Under the pieces are notes generated by a model that worked only from the letters and a program-made list of their open reading frames with translations, did no database searches and was not told where the DNA came from. Positions 48,261-60,700 of a stretch of DNA of 64,000 bases are shown here, piece after piece. Numbering within the stretch: position 1 is the first letter of the stretch; each line of letters opens with the position of its first letter. Both the position numbers and the translations under genes were made by a program. This stretch comes from Orthonyx spaldingii (lineage: Eukaryota; Chordata; Aves; Passeriformes; Orthonychidae), in contig VZTJ01004500.1 in NCBI GenBank assembly GCA_013397795.1, positions 59,765 to 123,764 of the forward strand. The letters are read 5' to 3'.

Positions 48261-48504
48261 CCCCCGGCGCCTGCGCGGGAGGGCGGGAGGGAGGCGGGGC
48301 GGCCGCGGTCGGCCTGCCCAAGCGTGAGGGGAAACGGGGACAGCGCCGCCTCGGCAGCCACAGCCCCCCTTTGTGTGTTTGGGCGTGTCTGGTGTCTGCC
48401 GCCTCTGAGCGGGCTTCGGGCCCGTGTAAGAAATAGGAGCGGTGACAGGCAGAGGTTCTGCTTCATAATAAACGCCGCACAGGAATCATCTGGAGGATCG
48501 CGAG

Positions 48505-48785
48505 ACGTAGAAACACAGGATCGCAGAGCGGTTTGGGGTGGATCACCTAGTTCGAGTCCCCTGCCGTAGGCAGAGAAACCTTCCACTCGACCAGGTGCTC
48601 AAAGCCGTATCCGACCCTGGCCTTGAACACCTCCAGAGATGGGGCATCCACAGCTTCTCTGTGCAGCCTGTTCCAGTGCCTCACCACCCTCACAATAAAG
48701 AATTTCTCCTAATATCCAATCTAAACCCACCCTCTCTCGGCTTGAACCCATCATTTCTTGTCCTATCTTGAATCTGTCTATATTA
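48505..48785 (-). mobile_element. CR1 LINE 3' end directly upstream of the MED10 promoter
   Basis: The plus strand shows GAAACACAGGATCGCAGAGC with GGTTTGGGG, then CTTGAACACCTCCAGAGATG, GCATCCACAGCTTCTCTGTG, CAGCCTGTTCCAGTGCCTCA and AATAAAGAATTTCTCCTAAT. This is a reversed CR1 3' region. Its end lies about 280 bp from the MED10 start codon, at the edge of the CpG island. Confidence 0.94.
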
Positions 48786-48929
48786 AATAATCCAGCTATC
48801 ATTCATCCCTGTGGGAAGGTTGTCTGACATGCTTAACCCCCCATGGCACATCACAATAACTGTATGTTTTACAAATAGCTTGTTTCCGGTATGTTTGTTT
48901 TAGATTGAGAAGATCAGTCCAGTAATGTC

Positions 48930-49440
48930 AGGAGATAACTCATCCACCTCTGTGGTCCCCAGCACTAGAAGGACGTGGACCCTTGGAAAGAATCCAGAGG
49001 AGGCCAGCAAGTTGATCAGAGGGATGGAGCACCTCTTCTATGAGGAAAGGCTGAGAGACTTGGGATTGTTCAGCCTGGAAGAGAGAAGGGGTAACCTAAT
49101 TACAGTCTTCCAGTGCATGATGGAAGTCTACAAAAAAGATGGAGAGGGACTTTTTACAAGGGCATGTAGTGACAGCAGAAGGGGGAACGTCTTCAAACTG
49201 AAAGAGAGTAGGGTTAGATTAGCTATTAGAAAGAAATTCTTTACTGTGAGGGTGGTGAGACACTGGAACAGGTTGCCCAGAAAAGTTGTGGATGTCCTAT
49301 CCCTGGAAGTGTTCAAGACCAGGCTGGATGGGGCTCTGAGCAACCTGGTCCAACAGAAGGCATCCCTACCCATGACAGGATGGAACTGGATGATACCTTC
49401 CATCCCAAACTGGGATTTAATGTATTCTATGCATTTTGTA
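48930..49440 (+). mobile_element. CR1 LINE 3' portion with open ORF2 C-terminal frame
   Basis: A plus-strand CR1 copy whose frame 48925-49542 stays open for 205 codons. It reads MEHLFYEERLRDLGLFSLEE, then FKLKESRVRLAIRKKFF, VRVVRHWNRLPRKVVDVLSL and EVFKTRLDGALSNLV, all matching the C-terminal part of CR1 ORF2. The 3' end follows with CAGAAGGCATCCCTACCCAT and TGGATGATACC. Codons after about residue 150 are non-LINE read-through. It is a 5'-truncated, relatively young insertion, not a host gene. It faces away from the reversed CR1 copy 145 bp to its left. Confidence 0.92.
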
Positions 49441-50720
49441 GCTATAACTTGCAGCGGTTTCTGCTCCACAACGAGAAAATCTGCATCAAAATCCACAATT
49501 CTTGATTTTTTTGGGATGTATCTTTTTTCTTTTCATTTATGATATCATGACAACAATACCATCAAATGGCTAGTTTCTATTCTGGGTTACCATGCTAGAT
49601 CAGTAGCAGGAAGTTGGGTTTTTGCAAAATATAAAGCACTGTTTGAGAGTTCATAGGGTGAAGTATGCTAACCTAAAACTAAAAAGCAAGCAACTATAAA
49701 GAGCACTGAATAGTAAGGAAGATATAGTACTGTGCAGATGTGAAATTAAAAAACAATCCTAGGATGCAGAAAACAATTTATCAGTTCTAGACCTTGACGA
49801 GTATTGTCATCCTACAATAACATAATCCCACTGTCTATTTACTGATCAGCAGTCGCTGACCATCCTGTAGCTATCATTGGCAGAATGTTGTCTGGACAGC
49901 AGAAGTCCCAGGATTATGAGATTTTAAGACAAGTACATGAGAGGTCTTGGTCTGAGGAAAATAACATCTTTTTATAATATTTGGAAGGAAGATACAGAGT
50001 AGGGTGCACTTACCACGTTAGACCTGAACATGAGGAACAGGGGGGTCAAGTTTTGAAAGAACAGTGTAAATGCAAACGATTGTGTCAGATGTGGCTCTGC
50101 AGGCGCAAGAGACTGGGTTTCAAACAGAATAGTTGCTTTATGTCCATCTTTACATATGGGCAAACACATCCAGTGGAAGTACAGAGCAGAACCACTTGCT
50201 TTAAATTCAGTAACAGACAAGGGCTTTGAGGTACTGTTAAAACTTTTCTTCCTCTTTGTGTGGAAGCCTTTGGTTCTTGGAACTGAGCAAATATGGCTTC
50301 TAGCTTACTTGGGATAAATCCTAGAGATGTCCATGATCACATCTAACTCAGGGAACATATTTGACAGAAGAAAATAATGAAAGTTTAACATCAGCTATAG
50401 AGATATCCAGCTCACTCTAAATCTATATTTACTAGCCTGGTTAGGTTAGATTAATGAATTATGTTAGATAACTGTATACAGTGCTTTAAAAGATAAAATT
50501 TGCTATGAATATATTGCCAGTTGTTAAATTTTTCTCATGATCACCAACTTGGGCACTGTTTTCATGTTCAGGGGTAAAAATGAAAAACTTGTGTTCCAGT
50601 GAGAGAGAGAGAGAGGAATAAAAAAGAGAGAAAGTCAGTCTGGCAAATAACTGAATTGATCAATAGCTACATAGAGACAGAAAGATTTAGAAAGAAAATG
50701 TCATGGCTCATGATGTAAGT
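49441..50720. other. Intergenic, nothing recognised
   Basis: AT-rich DNA without a gene. A short (GA)n stretch, GAGAGAGAGAGAG, lies near 50601-50613. Confidence 0.45.
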
Positions 50721-50724
50721 AACC

Positions 50725-51900
50725 ATATTGCACTCATACCCCGATTTTCATACAGGGAGTGGGAAATTACAGACTTGTAAGCTGGACATCTGCACTAGCA
50801 GTTAAGTAGGGTTTGTAATAAAGGACGGAATGAGAGGCCATATGGATCAAAATGACCCATTTGGGAAGAGTAGCACAGATTACATGAAAGAAAATCCTGT
50901 TTTGCAAACCCCTAATGAGTTTTTCAAGAGGTCAGCAAGCACATAGATAAGAGTGATCTAAATGATACAATCTATTTGATTTCCTGTCAGCTCTTAGTGA
51001 AATCCTTAAACAAAATCCTTTAAGGAAGTAAAGCAATGGAATAAGGGGAGAAATCTTAGACTGAATAAAAAACTGAATTCCAGATAGGAAATGCAAGACA
51101 GGGGCAAACATTTAATTCTTGCAAGGGGAGAATTGATCCCAGAAGAGTTCAACAGGGAACTAGGTGGGAAATTGTGTCATTTAGCAGGTTCGTAGATGAC
51201 CCAGAAAAGATATCACATGGTACAATGAGAAAATTGGCTTATGAGAAAGTTATTTGGCAGACTAAAGATGAATGCAGTTTGTAGGAAACCATAGAAGGAC
51301 CTGAAAAGACTTTAAGGTGGGTCATGTAAAGCAATGCACATAGCAAGCAAAACCCCCCTAGTTTCACATGAAGGTTCATGACCTCTTGACTATTACCATA
51401 CAGGAGCAAGACCGGAGGACCAGAATAGAAAGTTCTTTGAAAACGTCAGCTCAGCGCTCAGCAGTGATCAGAAGTCATGTGGAGAGTTAGAAATTGTCAG
51501 GAAAGAAATGTGAGAACAAAGCAGAAAATGTCGTTGTGCTACTGCATAAATCCACAGTTTGCCCCAACCTTGAATACTGTGTGCAGTTCTCATTCCCTGG
51601 TGTAGACCTGGAAAGGAGTTCCCTTGGCAGGACTGCTAAGATGACTGGTAGATATGAAATGGCTTCTGTAACAGGAAAACATGAACAGACAGGGACTCTT
51701 CAGCTTGAGAGAGAGAGCCCACTAATGAGACTTATGGAAAATACTTCACTATATTTACAAAGCCATGAATGGTCTGGAGCCTAGACTGTCTTTCAGCACA
51801 AAAACTTTACATCGAAGTAAAGCTGAGAAGTGACAACTTCAAAACACGCAAAAAGCGGTGATTTTTGTCATACAAAGTTCATAAGTCCCGTGGGAGCGTT
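50725..51900 (+). mobile_element. Old CR1/L3-type LINE, RT to 3' part
   Basis: Blocks in LINE order are GAGTTTTTCAAGAGGTCAGC with AAGCACATAGATAAGAGTGA (a remnant of FVKRSASTWIRVI-like reading in this LINE type), CTATTTGATTTCCTGTCAGC, TTTAGCAGGTTCGTAGATGA (DDT-like segment), CTTGAATACTGTGTGCAGTT and, near the end, GACTCTTCAGCTTGAGAGAG and AAAGCCATGAATGGTCTGGA. Frames are broken by many stops. It is more diverged than the other copies and resembles an older amniote family. Confidence 0.7.
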
Positions 51901-53048
51901 TGCCAATGGATGTTACAGACAGGAAAAGTTTAGCTGTGTTGAAGGGAAAATGGGACAAATGCTTGGTAGGCAGTCAGGGAGAGGTAGGTAAACCACACCT
52001 GGCTCAGGAAATCCCATGAACTGAAGGTATCCCTAGATCAGGAGGATAGCCAGGAGAGGTTTCATAAATGTTTTTCGTTTTGGTCTTCAGCATTTGCTTC
52101 TGGCTAGTGCGGAGCACAGGATACCCAGATGGAGCCTTCATCTGAATCTGGGGAGTTAGTGGTATGAGGTCCTCCCTGCTTGGAATGTCAAATGATGACC
52201 TGTGCTGTGAAGGATGCAGACAGATTGCATAATGGTTTCTTACCAAGCAGAGTACAAAAAGATTGATTTGAGACTGTTTATACAGCCTTTGGGTCTGGAA
52301 AAAGCTCAGCTTGCTGTTTTCTTATTTAGTGGTACATATACTCCAGATAAATGACTTGTCCAGTATAAAACGACACAACATGGTGTTTAAGATTCATTAC
52401 TGAAAGCACTGAGACAATCAACTTCTCATGAATACACAAAGCAACAAATAATTCGTCTGTTTGTCCATCTCTAGAACTGTGACTCTCTTCCCAGCTCCTG
52501 TTTTCTGCTGCTGGTCAGTACAGTGGAGGAAAATTAATAAAGAAAGTAAAACACTTCGAGTTCCAGTGGCACATGTTTTCTCTCCTGTCTTTCTCGCTTT
52601 TCTTCTGCATCATTAAATCACTTCTTCCTCATTCTGCAGACCAAGAAATGGAGGTTGAAATTGCAGGTCATTAACTGGGAGCATCACCTGCCTAAGAATT
52701 CCATTCTTCAAGCCATCTACCCTTCATTGTTTTAATTACAACAGGTAATAAGCAGAAGAGAAGCAGAGGAGATTAATGTGGACAGCACAGAGGATACCAT
52801 TCACCTGCTCTTGATATGTCAGGCTGATGGTAATTTTGTTTAGGATGTTTTTCAACTGACTCAGATGCATGTGGTACTGTCACATTTAGCTGCATAAAAA
52901 TAATGTGATACAATAAAATAAACAATTTTTAAAAATCAATTATGCAGATGAATAAGAGCTGTAATTATAATTTCCATACAGATTTTGTGTTTAATAATGT
53001 GCTCATTAATGACTTGAAATAATACATATCTTACCACAAATTAGCAGG

Positions 53049-53068
53049 ATGATGCATTTATGCATCAT
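53049..53068. repeat. Perfect 9-bp inverted repeat with 2-bp spacer
   Basis: ATGATGCAT and ATGCATCAT flank TT. Each arm contains ATGCAT, itself palindromic and similar to POU/octamer half sites. Confidence 0.9.
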
Positions 53069-53644
53069 GGCTGGATCTCAGTCTTACTGGGATCATCTAA
53101 ATTTATTTATCTAAGAAGCAGCAGGATCAGGATTTTTTTCATAAGATCATTTTGTGGCCTTCCAAGTCGTGCAGATCTGGGAATGTTCTGGGACCTGATC
53201 CAAAGATAACTGAGACCCATGGGGTTCTTTCTATTGATGGTAAAGGACATTGGATGACAGTCTGTTCTCACAACAGTCTCCGAGGAGGTCAGCAAGACAC
53301 AGCAAAGGACTTACATATATGTTTCAAGACAGGAATGTTATTTTCATAGCATAGTGATAACTCATCTAAATCTGCAATAGTGAAACCTTTTATTTCATAG
53401 TACCTTTAATATCCCATAAAGAATTAATTTTAATTTTGTTTTTTGAAAGTATGCTGAGAAATGAGTGGAATTATCCGAGTTTTTTCCCCTGGAGAAGTAA
53501 ACTTATTTATCAAACTCAGTTTATATTATATCCATATTGCTGCTACATGTCATTTAAAGCAAAATAATTAAGGTCTACTCTTCTGAAATGCAGAGTTGCT
53601 TTCAATAGTTATCAAGTAGCTTTTTTTTACCACAGGTGTGAGAA

Positions 53645-53648
<4 letters not shown>

Positions 53649-53677
<29 letters not shown>

Positions 53678-53684
53678 ATTATAT
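53649..53684. repeat. (AT)n microsatellite
   Basis: Ten AT units are followed by interrupted GTATATATAATTATAT. Likely length-polymorphic. Confidence 0.95.
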
Positions 53685-54311
53685 TCCTAGAAAAATGGTC
53701 CTCTGATTATGCAATACTAACAAGTAAGGTTGATTTGCCTATTACTGCTTTTTTCTTTTCCCTGTAACTCAGAATAAGTAGCATCCTGTATTTAAAATTG
53801 ATGCTTTTTTCATTACCAAAGATGCAGGAAAGAAGGTGTAGGAATATCCTGGGCAGTGAGAATTTCTAAGATGCCCAGACCACATGTGTGCTAGCAAATG
53901 AAAAAGACCTGGGACCATTTTCCAGCACTGAGTCCAGCTGGCATCGAGCAGCCCTTATTTGTATTCCAAATCCTGAAATGTACCTGAAAGCAATTCTGGA
54001 AGAATGTGGGTGGTGCAGAAGAAAAAGCTGTCTGTGTACCTTTGTCACTGTTATACAGTGTGGGTGCCAGTGCTCCTGGGTTTGTGTCCTTCCCTGTCGC
54101 TTCTCATTTTTCTAAGGTAGATCTGTTAGTCACAGTGTAGAAGAAAAAAGCAAGTAATGGCCACATGGGTTCAAGCCAAGTGACAAATCAGAAAATCAGA
54201 AAAATTACTTAGCGTTCAGGGTTATGCCTCTGAAGAGTTTAGATAAGCCAGTTGAGCAGAGCCATGGCCACAGCTGGTATGGAGCTACTGGCACCGCTGA
54301 CTTGGGACTAG

Positions 54312-54645
54312 AGTATCATAGAAGGATAGAATATAAAAGGATAGAATGGTTTGGAAGGGACTTTAAAGATCATTTAGTTCCAACTTCCCTTCCATGGGCA
54401 TGACACCTTTCACTAGACCAGGTTTCTCAAAGCCCCATGCAACCTGGCCTTGAACACTTCCAGGGATGGGGCACCCACAACTTCTCTGAGCAACCTGTTC
54501 CAGTGTCTCACCACCCTCGCAGTGAAGAATTTCTCCCTAACATCAAATCTAAGTCTCTCCTCTTTAGTTTAAAACCATTTCCACTTGTTCTATCACTATC
54601 TACCTGGGTAAAAAAAGTTGCTCTCTCTTTTTTTATAGTCCTGGG
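54312..54645 (-). mobile_element. CR1 LINE 3' end, about 330 bp
   Basis: The plus strand runs GAATGGTTTGGAAGGGACTT, AAAGATCATTTAGTTCCAAC, GGCCTTGAACACTTCCAGGG, CAACCTGTTCCAGTGTCTCA, GTGAAGAATTTCTCCCTAAC and CTTGTTCTATCACTATCTAC, a reversed CR1 3' region with few gaps. Confidence 0.95.
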
Positions 54646-57639
54646 CCTTGTGTGAATGTCCTATCGTAGAGGCTGGAATCAGTGAGCACTACAGGGTTCA
54701 GCTTGATCAATACAAAGTGCCTCGTGTTCACAGAAGTGCCCACAAGCCGCCTCCAGTTCAAACTGAGACTACCAGTTCTTCCAGGCTATTTCTGAACTGC
54801 ACAGGTTTAAACCAATAATGGTGTATGAATGTGTGGGCAATGGTAGGCTCTGGAGGATTTCAGAACATGGTGAGGCAAAAGACTTGAATATAGGGCTCCT
54901 CCAGTTCATCCTGTCACATGGACTCTTTGGACACAGTCCTAGGCACTTAGCTCTCTGGTATACTTTATCATGTCAGTAGGAATTCCTTCCTGGAAGGCAT
55001 TATGGGACAGGCAGGCAGTGCACTAAAGACTCTCTTTGTACGATTATTTAGGAGGGGTGTTCAAGTGACTCTTCAATTTTAAACTGATTCTTTGTACTCT
55101 TGCATGTTGATATCCCACTGTCTCTACAACCTGCCTGCATCATTGTGAAAGATACTTTACTGTTCATGTCCAGCACCCAGTCTTCAAATAGGTTTTATTT
55201 ACAGAAGTTGCCCGAGGAAGGCTCTTATTTATACCTATTGATTCTTTCCACCTCTCTCCAACTGATGAAGAAATACTTCATTGCCCAGTTAGATATGGAT
55301 ACCATCCATATCTATTCTGTGCTTTAATCAAATAATTGAATCATCTCTCAGACTTCTATATGATAAATTAAACACACTGAATTCTTTACACCTTTTTCTT
55401 TAATGAATTTCAGCTTTTTCAGTGTTTTTCAGTGTTTCTATTTTTTTTCAATATCAGCAGAAAAGGGAAGGTGACCTGCACATTGCAATCTAGTATTGAC
55501 CCCTGCATAGTGTTGGTCCCTGTTCCACAATGTCTTGTGCTTCTTCTGTACCCTTTCCTATTTATGCACTGCAAGGCTGCAAAATTCCTCTATGCCACAA
55601 GATTCCCCTATGCCACCAGATTGTGATGATCTGGTACATAGTAATCCCTAATTTCCTTTAATGTTTCCTTTTACAAGGAATATGGTCTGCAGTTACATAA
55701 ACTTGCATGACTTGATCCTAGTAAGATGAATTCACAAATTGTTTTTATTAAAACACATTTATTTCACAAACACAGCTATTCAATTCAGTCTGCCTCCACA
55801 CTATTTATGGCTTTGCTGGCCTTTCTGTATGCTCTTCTTTTATTTGCAAGTTTTTATTTACTTCCAGATCATTAATACAATTATTAAATTATGACAGTAG
55901 CAGTACCCTGGGAATTCTGATAATATTGCCAAATAAACTCCCACTTGGAAACAGAGTACCTGATCTGTCATATTGTTCCCAAAACTGAATTTGGAGTGAT
56001 TAGACCAGCCTGATGTGAGGCAAATTCCAGGTCACGTCTGGCATAAAGGATTGCCCCAGGGTCCTCTTTTTACAAACTATGGATGAGTTTGTGTCAGATT
56101 TGCCTTGCTCAGGCCACTAGCCCAATGCTATTCCAACAGGCGTCACGTCCCTGCATGTCTCCACAAGCCCTGGCTCAGGCTGTACCATGTACAACCTTAT
56201 CATCAATTAATAAAAACCCTATTTTCATGGTCCTTCAGTGTCCCTGACTTTCCAAAACAATTAGTATCACAGCCTGTCAGACTGCTTTCTGTACTGTGAA
56301 GGATGAAAAGCTAGAGCAGAAAAAGGCCATTCTCACAATGATCACCTCACAGACCTCATGATTTGGCTCTTCTCTGTGCCTACTGCCTCCTTTCTGCCCC
56401 CCAGAACAGGTCTTCAGACACAACCTCGGAGCACCACTCCAGGGAATGCCAGTTGGCCCTCCTGCCCCAGCAGGTCTTCTGGGATGGGATTTCCCTAAAT
56501 TCAGGCAAAACACCTCTGGGATAAAATGTTACTAGAGATGGAGGTAAGAAAATCCATATAAGCACAGTTCACCATGGTGTTGTGGCTAGGGCCCCACATA
56601 TCTTCCCTGATTTTCACCTTAGCAGGCCTCTACTGAAGAAACAGAAGACACTGTGTGTCCTAGGGGCCATGGCACAGAAGAGTGATCGTGCATAGGCAGG
56701 GAACAGCCTGCCCTGATGCCAGAGAAAGGCTGATGAAAGAGGAAAGGACCATCTCTTCTCAGAACAGGAGAAAATCAAATAAGTTCAACTGATTCAGGAA
56801 GTGTTTGGTCCCCTGCCTGCTCAAGGTCCTGGTGCTAGGGGATTGACAGCAGCGCTTCTACTCTCTGTTTTCCCTTTACCACCAGAACCACATCAGACCT
56901 GGTTACAGCCTCCTTGGATGAGTACCACAGGTAGAGGGATGAGTCCTTGGCCAAACCTCATGAGCTACTTCTGAAAACAAACACACCCTACCTAGAAGCC
57001 TGGATAGATCCTCCGTTTGCAGTTTTCACATATTTTTCTGCTTTTGTATTTCATACACAAATGCCATACCTAGCTCAGAGTTCAAGAATATGTATGAATC
57101 TTGTTGCATGGGATTCTGCTGCAATAGCCAGCTATGGCTAAGTGGTTGTGTTTAGCACTAGCCATCACCACTGCTGTAGTTGTGGTTTAGGCTTACAACA
57201 GACCTAATTTAACCTGCTATGAATGCATGTCTTAAACCCAAGAAGATTTTTTGTTTCTATTTCTCATATTTCAGTCTAGAAACAAGGATGTCCAGGGTGA
57301 CGACCTGTCTCATAAATCCAGATTAGCAGTATTCTTTAGAAACAAAAGAAGTTACTGATTTCTTCTAATTTAGTTAATTGCAACAAATTAGTTTTCACAG
57401 GAACAATGAGGTATGAAACAACCAGCTGAGGTTTGCTCCATGGTACAACTACTTCAAATGGAGCTGCCACCCAAAAAATTTATTTCTTGAACCTAAATGG
57501 TGAAGCACATGATGTCGTCTAATCATAGAAGGAAGCAGTGTTGCATGCCTGACACCATGAATTCAATAGGCTTGCTGTTGTAGCCGTGCCTGTGGATAAC
57601 TGCTGACTGGGAATGTTATCATCAGTTGGCCTTGTTAAC
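54646..57639. other. Intergenic; one small tandem duplication
   Basis: No gene is recognised. An 18-bp imperfect tandem pair lies at 55584-55601 and 55602-55619 (ATTCCTCTATGCCACAAG and ATTCCCCTATGCCACCAG). Confidence 0.45.
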
Positions 57640-57772
57640 ATAGAACCGTAGAATCAGTTAGGTTGCAAAAATCCTCTAAGGTGATTGAGTTCAACCATTA
57701 ACCCAGCACTGCCAAGTCCACCAGGAAACCATGTCCCTAAGTGCCACGTCTACACATATTACAGGTCTCTTG
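57640..57772 (-). mobile_element. CR1 LINE 3' end
   Basis: CATAGAACCGTAGAATCAGT, GTTCAACCATTAACCCAGCA, CTGCCAAGTCCACCAGGAAA and ATGTCCCTAAGTGCCACGTC form a reversed CR1 3' end of the subfamily also seen at 32172 and 38770. Confidence 0.93.
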
Positions 57773-60700
57773 TCATATTCCAAAATGTACTTTGGACTGG
57801 ATCAATGTTTCTATGGCTTTCTGTAGATGTGATCTCCTTCAGGGCCCACCTGTCTCCCTGGGAGTTCTTTGTGTAAGCTCTGCATTCATCTCTCCAGCCA
57901 AGGACCAGGGAACTACCAGCTGGTGGCAGCAGCAGCTTCTCCGAGATCAGGATGTCAGGACTTGATCTCCGTTCCTGGCGACACTGTATGAGAGCGTGCA
58001 AATACACACTCCTCATTTTGAAGAAGCTGAGCCATTACCTGTAATCTTACAACTAATCTAACTATTTTAAAAGAACTTAGATTCTCTAATCCTTTGTCAC
58101 CTTTTGAATTTTTTTGCGTAGTAGTTTGGGATTTATAATTGGCACTGATAAACAAGAAGCTAAAATATCTCTTATTGTTGTGATGACCAGGCTGATGTTA
58201 AGATCTTAGGAAAAAGGAGGAAGAGTTCATTGCCCATAAATGCATTGCAAGTGACTTTTCTTATGCTGTAAAGAGGAAAATGAGAGAATATGGTGAGATT
58301 TAAGGAAATATGAATGTAAAGGATTGACTGGGGTCAAAGAAAAAGTGTTTAGCTGGCATCAAAGAGGAGTGTGTGTTGTTCTGGGGTCCAAATGTGATCT
58401 TATCATCATCTTATACAAAGGTTCTAATACTTCCCCATTTTTACTAAAAGTACCTCACTGAGTGCCATCTTCAGTCACATCAGCCTGTTCTTTTAAAGCT
58501 GCATCACTCTGGCAGCACGTCTTTTTAATCCCTTCTACCAACACATCCTTCTTTCTTTATCTCTTCTTTATTTGTCTGCTTCTCCAGATTTATGTAAAAA
58601 CTCCTTATCATTGGCTCCTCAGCACTTTGTACTTTGTACTATTGAACTTTATCGTGTTCCTGTCACTTCAGAGGAGCAAGAGGTCTGTGATGCCGTTTAA
58701 AAACTTCAGGAGCCAAAAATTATTTCATAGCACCATAAGGTCTTTTGAGACTAAGTTACTGAAATTCCAGCATTCTGCCTTTAAAATTTAACTGCAGTTG
58801 GTCTCTCTGTGTGGTTTACACCAACATCCGTCAGTTGCTTAGATGACCCTACAGTGCTTTTGCCAAGCCAGGGTTTAATCTGGTGCTCTCAGCAGGTAAC
58901 AAGAGACATTCCTGTGTCCTTTTGATGCTGTGAACCAGAGTACTGGAACACCTGGAGTGCTGCTTTCAGGCTGAGTTCATGGGCACTAACAAGGTAGACA
59001 GGTTTGGCAGTAGCCCTCTGCTTCATGTGGAATGGACTGCAGCTGAGGCAGGACACCCCTCAGACTCTTCTTGGGGTAAAGAACCACCCATGAACAGGAT
59101 ACTCTGCAAGAAAAAGGGCTACCTGGGGCTCAGATCCATATTGTTTGTCCCCAGTTAAAAGCAGAATTGTTGCAAGGCCTCACTGATGGCCCTGGCTCTC
59201 TGGTTGTATGCAGGAACTTAGAAAAGTTCATGATCTCAGACTTTTAAAAATTCTAGTCAGAATTCAGAGAGTCACGCAAACAAAAATTTTTGCATTTGAA
59301 GTGGAGGGACCATCATGTAGTTGCCATTCCTCCAACCATTCCATGGGATACAACTTCCTCACTGAGCAGCTACAGAATTACTTCAAAGATGATATTTTAG
59401 GATGAAAATGTGGCCAGATGTCATGCCTGAAGGTGGAACAAGGTAAAGGATGCATTGCACCTTTATTTAGGGAGAAATTTGTGAATGATTTCTGGTCTTT
59501 ACAGTACTGGCCACATCTTGAATTTGTGTATGAGTGCAAGAATTTAAAAATACTTGTGTGTGTGTGTGTCTGTGTGTGTGTGTGTGTATGAGAAGGTCAC
59601 CTCTGACACAGAGTTCCATGATTCAGAATTGCCGGATGCAAATGTCTTTTAGTCAGTAAGTAGCAATACATGAACATGAACACCATGAACATAAAAAGCT
59701 TCTCCTGAGCATTTCCAATGCCGTGCAGACTTAAAAATCAGGCAGCCAACCATATTCTCCATGGATATTGTTTACCTCACTCATTCTCAAAAGCTATCAC
59801 TGTGACACAATGACTATTTGTTTACCCAGATGTCCTTTGCATTTACTTGGGTTTATCATATTTGTCGAGTGGAGGTCACCTAAGAATGTTGTTTAGATAA
59901 GTTAGTAAAAGAGATTAGCATTGCCAGATGGACTTCCAACACCAAGAAGAAGGTAATTTCAGAGGATGTGTCAACAGGAATGTAGGAATCACACATATAC
60001 CTCTATAGGATGTAACATTCCAGGAGTGAACATTTTTGTGTCTTTCTTCATTCTTGTCGTTTGTTGCTGAAAATTACTTTCTTCTGAATATCCTTCCAAA
60101 AATAAAAGATGTTGTCACTTTGGGGGATGAAAGGAGGCAAACAAAAAATGAACAGTCAAAGGTGCCCAGTGAGATACTAGTAAGCATTGGGACAACTCAG
60201 GCAAAAGAGGCAGATATTAATAAATTGCTTGCTTGCTGAAAAGTGTGTGTTTGCATGTTTGCAAAGAATTAGCTAAATATAACTCCATTTGATTCTAGGA
60301 AGGAGGCTGTGTCCCATGCCATAAATGAAATCAGTGGAGCCTGCCAAGCCAACCTAGGTAAATAACTCCTTTAAGAGAGTTCCAGGCCTAGAGGGTGGCC
60401 TAATGCTGAGTATATCAGCAGGATACATCAACCCTAAGATTTTAATGCCACCTATAACAACTTATCTTCAGACCTGCAAAGGAAGGCAAAAAAAAGAGCA
60501 GTAGAGGACAAATCATGCATCAGGAAGAATAAAATAAAATCTTTCCCAACTCCAGTGGAAGCCCTGAGGCATGGAATTATTATAATGCAAATTGACAGTC
60601 ATCTAATCTGTTTTCTCACACACTTGGGGATACTGACACATCAGATGCCCAGGAACTCATAATATAAGCTTAATTTTCTCTCTTCAGGCATTTTCCTATT

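Larger units (their letters stand above)
47930..48460 (-). promoter_or_regulatory. MED10: CpG-island promoter of MED10
   Basis: GC content and CpG frequency rise sharply here against the AT-rich surroundings. The island covers the start codon, exon 1, intron 1 and about 240 bp upstream. GC boxes of GGCGGGGC/CCCCGCCCC type are visible at 48241-48250 and 48281-48300. There is no TATA box near the start. This is the usual architecture of a housekeeping promoter with dispersed starts. Confidence 0.85.
51901..54308. other. Intergenic; AT microsatellite and unique AT-rich block
   Basis: No gene is recognised. A unique, AT-rich block at 52740-53070 contains a perfect inverted repeat, and a long AT microsatellite follows at 53649-53684. 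Confidence 0.45.

Noticed and set aside
48545..48560. GTTCGAGTCCC motif resembling a tRNA T-loop
   Set aside because: It falls in a reversed CR1 copy, and no acceptor or anticodon stem can be built around it.
47983..48586. Several frames of 77-148 codons through the MED10 CpG island
   Set aside because: They are Arg/Pro/Gly/Ala-rich shadows produced by high GC content over MED10 exon 1 and its promoter.
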